NCBI GenBank assembly: GCA_938040725.1
Contig: CALHZX010000021.1
Span: forward strand, 1-36,818
Source: an uncultured Actinomyces sp.
GTDB taxonomy: Bacteria; Actinomycetota; Actinomycetes; Actinomycetales; Actinomycetaceae
Direction: 5' to 3'
DNA: 36,818 nucleotides
Shown: positions 31,363 through 36,818 of the stretch, one piece after another
How the letters are laid out: each line of letters starts with the position of its first letter
How positions within the stretch are numbered: position 1 is the first letter of the stretch
The notes under the pieces: model-generated
Seen by the model: only the letters and a program-made list of their open reading frames with translations
What the model was told of the DNA's origin: nothing
The model's database searches: none
Translations under genes and position numbers: made by a program

Positions 31363-31914
31363 TCAGGATGCAGAGAGCTTGGAGCGGCGTCGCTGCGCCA
31401 GTTCGTCGACAAAAGCCGGTTCCGAACGCTCAAGCGGCAGCTCGGCAAGAGACCCCTCAACCTCGCGCCAGACACGACCGACGGCGATGCCGAAAACACC
31501 CTGGCCGCCCTGAAGGAGATCAATCACCTCGTCCGTCGACGTGCATTCGTACACGGAGGCCCCATCGCTCATCAGGGTGATCGATGCGAGATCGTCGACT
31601 CCCCTGTTCTGCAGCGACGACACGGCGACGCGCACCTGCTGCAGCGATACGCCCGCGTCGAGAAGCTTCTTCACGACCTTCAGAACGAGGATGTCACGGA
31701 AGGAGTAGAGGCGCTGGGAGCCAGAACCGCGTGCGGCGCGGATCGACGGCTGGAGGAGGCCGGTGCGAGCCCAGTAGTCGAGCTGACGATAGGTGATACC
31801 AGCGGCGCTACATGCAACCGGGCCTCGGTAACCCATCTCGTCGGTATCAAGGCCTTCGAGCGGGTCGCCGAAAAGCATGCCTTGCCGGCTAGCGGCGTTC
31901 GCTTCTGCGCTCAC
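31363..31914 (-). CDS. MerR-family regulator (Rv1830-like)
   Basis: A 183-residue protein with a MerR winged-helix domain: ITYRQLDYWARTGLLQPSIR, then the wing GSGSQRLYSFRDILVLKVVK and LLDAGVSLQQVRVAVSSL. It lacks the cysteines of metal-sensing MerR proteins; its C-terminal half (about 105-183) resembles the actinobacterial set next to ftsR. In M. tuberculosis a DUF151 nuclease gene separates the two MerR genes; it is absent here. The start is GTG at 31914 with AAGGAG 8 bases upstream. A partly symmetric element lies at the gene junction upstream. Confidence 0.86.
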   Translation of the reverse strand: MSAEANAASRQGMLFGDPLEGLDTDEMGYRGPVACSAAGITYRQLDYWARTGLLQPSIRAARGSGSQRLYSFRDILVLKVVKKLLDAGVSLQQVRVAVSSLQNRGVDDLASITLMSDGASVYECTSTDEVIDLLQGGQGVFGIAVGRVWREVEGSLAELPLERSEPAFVDELAQRRRSKLSAS

Positions 31915-31998
31915 TGTCGGGCTCCTTGCAGGTGGTACTTGATGAGAACAGGACTACGGTAGAGCACCGACGCACGGTGGTCAATGACCGAAGCGGCG

Positions 31999-32027
31999 AG
32001 TCTAACCTTCATGTTCAACATGAGACT
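31999..32027. repeat. Interrupted dyad upstream of the MerR gene
   Basis: CATGTT-C-AACATG (32010-32022) is a perfect 6-bp dyad. Outside it AGTCT (31999-32003) and AGACT (32023-32027) form a further, unevenly spaced inverted pair. It lies about 90 bp upstream of the MerR start and touches the ftsR stop, in a 112-bp gene-free interval. It may be a MerR-type operator for an internal promoter. Confidence 0.4.
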
Positions 32028-32794
32028 TAGTCTCCATCGTCCACGAGTGCTGACACAGCAACCGTCAACATTTCACGATGCAGCTCGGCGAACAGCTCTC
32101 CCAGCTCAACCGCCCGAGCACGCGCACGTTCGCGGTCCGCGCCACGGCCTCGTCCCCGCTGGGAGGAAACGGTCTGATCGATAATGTCAGCGCTACGCTC
32201 GGCACCTTGACGAACCGCACGCAGCACGCGCACGTCAACACCAGCGCACTCCAGCCGCGCAATTGCAGACACTGTCTGGACGCAGCGTGCAGGAAAGTAT
32301 CCAGCCAGATCCGGCGTAATCAGCCCCAGGCGCGTGTAGCGTTCCAGCGTCTCCATATCGACGCCCGTCAAGTCAGCCAAGTCGGCAGCGGGGATAGCCC
32401 GACGTCCGCCCAGCGACACAGTCTGTCCCTCAGACGAGACGACCTGAGCCACCCTACGCTTGGTCGGCGTATGCCCAGCATCGAGAGCATCGAGCTGCGT
32501 GCGGATCACGCTGAGCGGAGTGAAAGAGTCACGCTGCTCGGTCAGCACGTAGCGCAACCGCTCCACATCAGCGGCTGAATACTTGCGGTAGCCCGAACCC
32601 GTACGCGCGGGCGTCACTAGCCCCTCGCTCTCCAGGTAGCGCACCTTAGACAGCGAGATCGCGGGAAACTCCTCCTTCAGCGCGTCAACAACGCGGCCGA
32701 TCGACAGCTCAGGGCTGTGATCGACGTCGTGCGGCCATGAGCGTGCCTCACGAGATGAGGGCACCGCCCGCGCACGGGCAACGGCTGCGGACAC
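32027..32794 (-). CDS. ftsR: MerR-family cell-division regulator FtsR
   Basis: A 255-residue MerR-like regulator with an N-terminal winged helix (about 30-95): LSIGRVVDALKEEFPAISLS, VRYLESEGLVTPARTGSGYR and KYSAADVERLRYVL. A second, degenerate MerR-like half (about 130-200, DLADLTGVDMETLERYTRLG) and a C-terminal helical region follow. This double structure and the position after garA match FtsR (Rv1828; activator of ftsZ in Corynebacterium). The GTG at 32794 is one base after the garA stop. It is probably co-transcribed with garA. Confidence 0.87.
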   Translation of the reverse strand: MSAAVARARAVPSSREARSWPHDVDHSPELSIGRVVDALKEEFPAISLSKVRYLESEGLVTPARTGSGYRKYSAADVERLRYVLTEQRDSFTPLSVIRTQLDALDAGHTPTKRRVAQVVSSEGQTVSLGGRRAIPAADLADLTGVDMETLERYTRLGLITPDLAGYFPARCVQTVSAIARLECAGVDVRVLRAVRQGAERSADIIDQTVSSQRGRGRGADRERARARAVELGELFAELHREMLTVAVSALVDDGD

Positions 32795-32795
32795 G

Positions 32796-33230
32796 TCAGG
32801 CCTGCTTGGTCGACGGCTGATAGGTCAGGCGATACTTTCCGATCTGCACTTCATCACCAGCATGCAGCGCGATGGAATCAACACGCTCACGGTTGACGTA
32901 CGTGCCGTTGAGGGAACCCGAATCGCGCACGATGTGCCCGCCCTCGGATGCGATGAACTGGCAGTGCTTACGCGACACCGTGACGTCATCAAGGAAGATG
33001 TCGGCCTTGGGGGAGCGGCCGGCATTGGTCACTTCCGGATCAAGGAGGAAACGCGCACCCGTGTTCGGCCCGCGCTGAACAATGAGCAGCGCCGAGCCCG
33101 CAGGCAGGGCCTCTACTGCTTCGCGGTCACGAGCGGACAGCGCAACGGGTGCCTCTTCGACCTCATCAACCACAGGCGCCAAGCCGAAAACTGAGGTTGC
33201 AGTCGGATCGAACGGCTGGTTGTCAGACAT
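32796..33230 (-). CDS. garA: FHA-domain metabolic switch protein GarA
   Basis: GarA controls TCA-cycle and glutamate enzymes (2-oxoglutarate dehydrogenase KGD, glutamate dehydrogenase) in its unphosphorylated form; Ser/Thr kinases switch it off. The 144-residue protein has an N-terminal phosphosite region ending in TSVF (12-15) and the FHA domain (about 46-138). Phosphothreonine-binding residues are present: Gly71-Arg72, Ser86-Arg87, His89 and Asn108-Gly109 (SLNGTYVN). The residue before TSVF is Ala11, not the Thr of the mycobacterial ETTSVF. The ATG at 33230 with GGAG about 6 bases upstream is preferred over TTG at 33242. A 101-bp gap to the DUF881 gene probably holds its promoter. Confidence 0.92.
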   Translation of the reverse strand: MSDNQPFDPTATSVFGLAPVVDEVEEAPVALSARDREAVEALPAGSALLIVQRGPNTGARFLLDPEVTNAGRSPKADIFLDDVTVSRKHCQFIASEGGHIVRDSGSLNGTYVNRERVDSIALHAGDEVQIGKYRLTYQPSTKQA

Positions 33231-33331
33231 TGTGCGCTCCAATAAGTAAGAAGATGGACTCTGATAAGTGTAAACGTTTGCCCTGTATCAGGCGCGGGAA
33301 CGCCAGAGCGAAACACTGACAACGAACGTCC

Positions 33332-34132
33332 TCATCCATAGGCAGCAAACTGCGGGGGCTTCGGGGTGGCGGTCGACGAAATCGATAGATCATCAACAGG
33401 CGTGATCGTCACCATCGCCCCCTTGGCGCGCATTTGCGCCGCTGAGCCCGCTTGAATATCGAGTGCCGTCGCGATCGTCTGACCATCGCCGATCACCTTC
33501 CACGTATATGGTGAGGTGATCGGGGTTCCGTCAACGACGATCGCGCCAGCCTGGCCGGTGAAGGCCGAACGCGTTGACAGACGCACGCCGTTGAGCTCGA
33601 TGGCCTCAGCCCCGGCGTTGCGCAGCTCCCCCAGGGTCTGAACGAACTGCGTAGCTGTCAGGTTCGCGCCGGGATCTGTCACGCCCACCGTTACACCGGG
33701 GCCGTGCACCGCGACGGTGCCTGCAGCAATTTGCGCCTGAGTCTGCGCCTTACGTGTCGCCTGCTCGCGAGCGTCAGCCTCACTGGCCGCACTGCGCAAG
33801 TCGTCGAGTTCACTGCTTAGCTCGCCACGTCGGTTACGCAGGTTTTGTTCCTGTGTACTGAGCTCATCGAGAACAGTCACAAGGTCCTGTTCCGACAGCC
33901 CCTCAAGCGGATCCGAGCGTTGTGCGCGCACCTGAGTCACCAACGCAAATCCAAGAACCATGAAGATCACGAGCATCACGACATGGAGCCCGCGGGGAAG
34001 CGCGAAGAATGCTTGGCGAGCGCGCGTCCACAAACGGGGGTGGATGCGTTCTTCGCGATGGGAGCCGTGCGCGCGAGTGCGTTCCTCAGCTGTCTCGTCG
34101 CTTGAGGGAGCTGTCGTGGGTTCCTCGTTCAT
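33332..34132 (-). CDS. DUF881 membrane-anchored coiled-coil protein (second copy)
   Basis: A 266-residue protein. A charged N-terminal cytoplasmic stretch (1-48) is followed by one membrane segment (about 49-68), a coiled-coil (about 75-135, ELSSELDDLRSAASEADARE), then the DUF881 domain. Signature parts are VHGPGVTVGVTDPG, LGELRNAGAEAIELNGVRLS, IVVDGTPITSPYTWKVIGD and a C-terminal GAMVTITPVDDL. The biochemical function is unknown. It is one of two DUF881 proteins around a DUF1290 gene, a cassette conserved in Actinobacteria (Rv1823-Rv1825). The stop of DUF1290 is one base before its ATG. Confidence 0.88.
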   Translation of the reverse strand: MNEEPTTAPSSDETAEERTRAHGSHREERIHPRLWTRARQAFFALPRGLHVVMLVIFMVLGFALVTQVRAQRSDPLEGLSEQDLVTVLDELSTQEQNLRNRRGELSSELDDLRSAASEADAREQATRKAQTQAQIAAGTVAVHGPGVTVGVTDPGANLTATQFVQTLGELRNAGAEAIELNGVRLSTRSAFTGQAGAIVVDGTPITSPYTWKVIGDGQTIATALDIQAGSAAQMRAKGAMVTITPVDDLSISSTATPKPPQFAAYG

Positions 34133-34133
34133 G

Positions 34134-34466
34134 TCACGCCTTCAGCAGGAGGCGGCGAATCGACGCCGTGTTAGAGAAAATACGAATGCCAAGGACGACA
34201 ACAACTGCCGTCGTCATTGCCGAGCCAACACCGAGCTGCGTCCCCAGAAACACAAGGAGGCAGGCCACGACAACATTCCAGAAAAAGGATGTGACGAATA
34301 CTCGGTCGGCGAAGCGACCCTCAAGCCATGCCCGCCCGGCGCCGAAAAGAGCGTCGAGACCCGCGACAACGGCCACGGGCAGGAACGGGGCAAGCCACGC
34401 TGGCACCGTCGGATCGAGAAGCACACCAAGGACAATGCCGATGATCAAGCCGATGACGGCAATCAT
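34134..34466 (-). CDS. sbp: DUF1290 small membrane protein (Sbp-like)
   Basis: A 110-residue protein of the small basic protein family (DUF1290). It has three hydrophobic segments (about 1-17, 24-41, 58-80) and the family stretch VAGLDALFGAGRAWLEGRF and a C-terminal GIRIFSNTASIRRLLL. In Bacillus sbp lies just upstream of ftsA-ftsZ; its function is unknown. Here it is translated in ATGA overlap with the preceding DUF881 gene and one base ahead of the next, so the three products are likely made together, possibly as one complex. Confidence 0.9.
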   Translation of the reverse strand: MIAVIGLIIGIVLGVLLDPTVPAWLAPFLPVAVVAGLDALFGAGRAWLEGRFADRVFVTSFFWNVVVACLLVFLGTQLGVGSAMTTAVVVVLGIRIFSNTASIRRLLLKA

Positions 34467-35317
34467 GAAGAACCTCCTTCGTTGGATGCCCCCACAGGTG
34501 TTGCGTAGTGGGAGTCCGTGAGCGTGAGCGCCTCCATTGTGATGTTGTCGGAGACTTTCGAAGAGACGGTCATACCAGTCACCGACTGCGCAGCCGACAG
34601 GTAGTCACCCGTGGCACCCCGTACGAGAGAGACGGACAGGGCGTTCGAGTCACCAATCGCAGAGACCTCATAGGGCGAGGACACGGGGGTGACGTTGACG
34701 AGGATGACGGAACCGGCTGTGCGTACGAAGGTGTCGGGGCCGATCCGTTGGCCGTTGATGGAGATAGCGTCAGCACCGGCAGCCCACAGGGCGTTGACGA
34801 CCATCGCGAGATCCTGGTCGCGCACAGTTCCACTCCCCTTGCCGGGACCACTGCGATCCGCGAGGGTGACGGTGATGCCGGGGCCGTGTACCGAGGTCGT
34901 GGCGGTCACCATGTCCTGCGCTGGGTCGGAGGCTACACCCGAGCTTGATTGGGAATACTGATCGATGGCGCGTCCCAGCGACTGCACGTCGTCATTCAAG
35001 GCTTCAACGGCCGCCGAGCGACCCGATGCCTGAGTCTTGAGATCGGACTTCACATCCCCTGCCGGCGCACGCAGCGATGAGGTCGCAACGATAGATCCGA
35101 AACCGAGTGCAACGGCAACCACGAAGACACCGATCTTGCCGACGAGGCTCGCTGGCCTCGAACCATGATCGGCGCGATAGTGCTCGTAGCCGGCATCGAG
35201 AGGATTGGCGAGCAGGGAGTTCAGGAGGGACATCGAGGCAGCAGGGTCCACAGCGGCGGCCCGGGTGGCCTGTGTTGCCTCCCCCGCCGCGTCGCCTCGA
35301 TGTCCCCCGTGTGTCAC
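34463..35317 (-). CDS. DUF881 membrane protein (first copy)
   Basis: A 284-residue paralogue of the other DUF881 protein. Its N-terminal part contains AASMSLLNSLLANPLDAGYE, usual for actinobacterial first copies. A single membrane segment (about 60-80), a short helical linker and the DUF881 domain follow (VHGPGITVTLADRSGPGKG, VVNALWAAGADAISINGQR, ILVNVTPVSSPYEVSAIGD). The GTG at 35317 forms a GTGA overlap with the pepN stop and is preferred over the TTG at 35332; an internal ATG at 35233 lacks a ribosome-binding site. It overlaps DUF1290 (ATGA). Confidence 0.86.
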   Translation of the reverse strand: MTHGGHRGDAAGEATQATRAAAVDPAASMSLLNSLLANPLDAGYEHYRADHGSRPASLVGKIGVFVVAVALGFGSIVATSSLRAPAGDVKSDLKTQASGRSAAVEALNDDVQSLGRAIDQYSQSSSGVASDPAQDMVTATTSVHGPGITVTLADRSGPGKGSGTVRDQDLAMVVNALWAAGADAISINGQRIGPDTFVRTAGSVILVNVTPVSSPYEVSAIGDSNALSVSLVRGATGDYLSAAQSVTGMTVSSKVSDNITMEALTLTDSHYATPVGASNEGGSS

Positions 35318-36818
35318 TGGTCCTGCTTCCAACGGCGCTGCACGCGCTCGTCACGCTCGAAAGCATCGAGATGCTCGATGACAATGCGGCGCAGCTGCGC
35401 GGGCGCATCGCCATTCGTGTCGAGCCACGAGCGCAGCAGACCCACCGAGCGCTCGACGCTGCCGTCTCGATCAATATCGAGTCCGTACGCAAGCACCCCG
35501 TTGGCGTAGCGCAGTGTCATTCCAATCGTGTGGGATTCCCAGTAGGAACGCAGACGATCGACGGCGGCCTCAATGCCTGCCTCGCCATCCCACGACGAGG
35601 CCTGCAGACCGGCGAGCGTCGCGGTCAGGAAGTCGTTCGAGAGGGTCTCTGAGTATACCGAGTCCCACGCGTGGGAACGAGCTTCGTCGATTGGCAGGGA
35701 GGCGAGCGCTTCGACGCTCATACGCGCTGCTTCACCCGAACCGTCGGTGCTGCGCCACGCCTCGACCGCACCGGCATCGACGAGGCCTCGTGCCGCCAAC
35801 GCTCGGCGCGCACGCCAGGCAATGTCAGGGTTATCGCTGGCTGCAAAGCCTCGCACCATCGCCTCGTACTCATCACCACCACGTGCCGCGAACTCGGCGA
35901 TAAAAGCGCGCGTGTAGGAGCGCCACGCATCGGCGTCTTCTGTCTCGCGAGACAGCCGGATCACAGTTGCCAGGACTTGATCGTGCACGTCTGTACGCAG
36001 GCCACCCGGCAGGAATGACGAGATCGCTTCGGCGACAAAGAGAAGCAGCCGGTCGCGGATGGCTGGCTCAGTCTCCGCGGGGACGGCGGTGAGGACAGCA
36101 ACGATGAAGCGGCGCGGGTCAAGCAAACCGTCGCGTACCGCGTTCCACAAAGACGCCCAGATGACGGCACGCGTGAGCGCAACGTCGATCGACCCCACGT
36201 AGGTAAGCGCGACGTCGGTCGAACGCTCATCGAGGCGAGAGATCGCGTAGGTCAGGTCGTCATCGTTGATCACGACAAGGTCAGCGGAGGCGGCTCCGCC
36301 GGGAACCGCGAGGACACCATCGGGATCAATCAGCGCCTGTTCACCTTCGATGCGCACATAGAAGCTATGCGTGCGTTCAAGAGCACCGGCGGCAACGCGC
36401 CACGTGGACACGGTGACCCGGTGGGGGCGCAAAACTCCCCCACATGCCTCGCCACTCTGATGCAGCGTGAAGTCTGTGATAGCACCAACTGCATCCGTCA
36501 CCCATGAAGCTGACAACGTCGACGGACCGGAGGTCTCCAGCCACGCGTTCTTCCACGAAGAGAGCTCCTGGCACGAAGCACCCTCAAGCGCAACAAGCAG
36601 ATCCTGCAGGCTGGTCGCGCCGAACTTGTGCTCGGCGAAGTAGCGGCGTGCGCCCTCATAGAATGCGTCCTCACCGACCCAAGCAACCAGCTGCTTGAGA
36701 ACGGACGCACCCTTTGCGTAGGTGATGCCGTCGAAGTTGGTCTTTGCGGCGGCGACGTCCGCAATGTCGGCGGCGATCGGGTGCGTGGTCGGCATCTGGT
36801 CCTGCGTGTAGGCCCAGA
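35314..36818 (-). CDS. pepN: Aminopeptidase N, C-terminal part (cut by window end)
   Basis: About 500 residues of an M1-family aminopeptidase. It begins before the window edge in WAYTQDQMPTTHPIAADI, the family motif that follows the metal site. The segment FDGITYAKGASVLKQL includes the catalytic tyrosine. The ERAP1-like C-terminal helical domain follows (about 36400 down to 35314), with repeats such as ARRALAARGLVDAGAVEAWR. The HExxH zinc site lies outside the window. The frame is open to the right edge, so no start is called. Its stop overlaps the DUF881 start, which links pepN to that cassette in place of the pgsA region found in mycobacteria. Confidence 0.93.
   Translation of the reverse strand, partial: WAYTQDQMPTTHPIAADIADVAAAKTNFDGITYAKGASVLKQLVAWVGEDAFYEGARRYFAEHKFGATSLQDLLVALEGASCQELSSWKNAWLETSGPSTLSASWVTDAVGAITDFTLHQSGEACGGVLRPHRVTVSTWRVAAGALERTHSFYVRIEGEQALIDPDGVLAVPGGAASADLVVINDDDLTYAISRLDERSTDVALTYVGSIDVALTRAVIWASLWNAVRDGLLDPRRFIVAVLTAVPAETEPAIRDRLLLFVAEAISSFLPGGLRTDVHDQVLATVIRLSRETEDADAWRSYTRAFIAEFAARGGDEYEAMVRGFAASDNPDIAWRARRALAARGLVDAGAVEAWRSTDGSGEAARMSVEALASLPIDEARSHAWDSVYSETLSNDFLTATLAGLQASSWDGEAGIEAAVDRLRSYWESHTIGMTLRYANGVLAYGLDIDRDGSVERSVGLLRSWLDTNGDAPAQLRRIVIEHLDAFERDERVQRRWKQDQ

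Noticed and set aside
1..36818. tRNA genes, CRISPR arrays, insertion sequences or phage genes
   Set aside because: Read-through of the gene-free intervals showed no tRNA-like T-arm or anticodon structure, no regularly spaced repeats and no transposase or integrase; all long frames are housekeeping or regulatory genes.

Overview
The window is 36.8 kb of GC-rich DNA. It is densely coding, with many 1-8 base gene overlaps, frequent GTG/TTG starts and many genes that lack a Shine-Dalgarno site. Gene content (mIHF, RbpA, GarA, FtsR, PafB/PafC, HelY, a PriA without helicase motifs, the DUF881-DUF1290-DUF881 cassette) places it in the Actinobacteria. The gene order, the separate lnt and ppm genes, the VKOR gene and the pyrR-pyrB-pyrC-carA-carB-pyrF run suggest the Actinomyces/Schaalia group; this genus-level placement is inferred from gene content only. 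It is a chromosomal housekeeping region. I see no tRNA, rRNA, insertion sequence, phage gene or CRISPR array.

Layout. 1-0.7 kb: the last codons of efp, then nusB and a strong terminator. 0.8-1.5 kb: a divergent small DUF2249 gene (minus strand). Between it and pyrR lie a 46-bp perfect inverted repeat resembling two CsoR/CstR-type operators and a PyrR-binding RNA hairpin. 1.5-9.7 kb: a UMP-biosynthesis operon (pyrR, pyrB, pyrC, carA, carB, pyrF), almost entirely translationally coupled and lacking pyrD/pyrK/pyrE. 9.8-19.2 kb: mihF, gmk, rpoZ, coaBC, metK, a VKOR-family membrane protein, priA, fmt, rsmB and rpe, covering nucleotide, CoA and SAM supply, disulfide formation, replication restart, initiator tRNA formylation and rRNA methylation. 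A terminator follows rpe.

19.3-21.3 kb: an FMN riboswitch heads a two-gene ABC importer (permease plus NMT1/THI5-like lipoprotein) with no ATPase gene, best read as a RibXY-type flavin uptake system. A 43-codon reading frame begins on the Shine-Dalgarno sequence embedded in the aptamer and overlaps the permease start. 21.4-28.5 kb: two WYL regulators (PafB/PafC), the Ski2-like helicase HelY, apolipoprotein N-acyltransferase and polyprenol-phosphate mannose synthase. This ends tail-to-tail, with zero spacing, against rbpA. 29-31.3 kb: an Aur1-like PAP2 membrane protein and an Hsp70-like ATPase without the alpha-helical lid.

31.3-36.8 kb (minus strand, reading leftward): a truncated pepN, DUF881, DUF1290, DUF881, garA, ftsR and a second MerR-family regulator. 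This is the conserved actinobacterial block around the FHA switch GarA and the division regulator FtsR. It ends at a long hairpin with a T-tract on the minus strand.

The most unusual signals are the doubled CsoR/CstR-like operator beside the DUF2249 gene, the FMN-riboswitch/leader-ORF/importer arrangement, a recurring -10 box 6-7 bases from start codons (leaderless transcripts), the lidless Hsp70, and several missing or displaced residues (the CoaC cysteine motif, the GarA phosphosite, the PriA Walker A).
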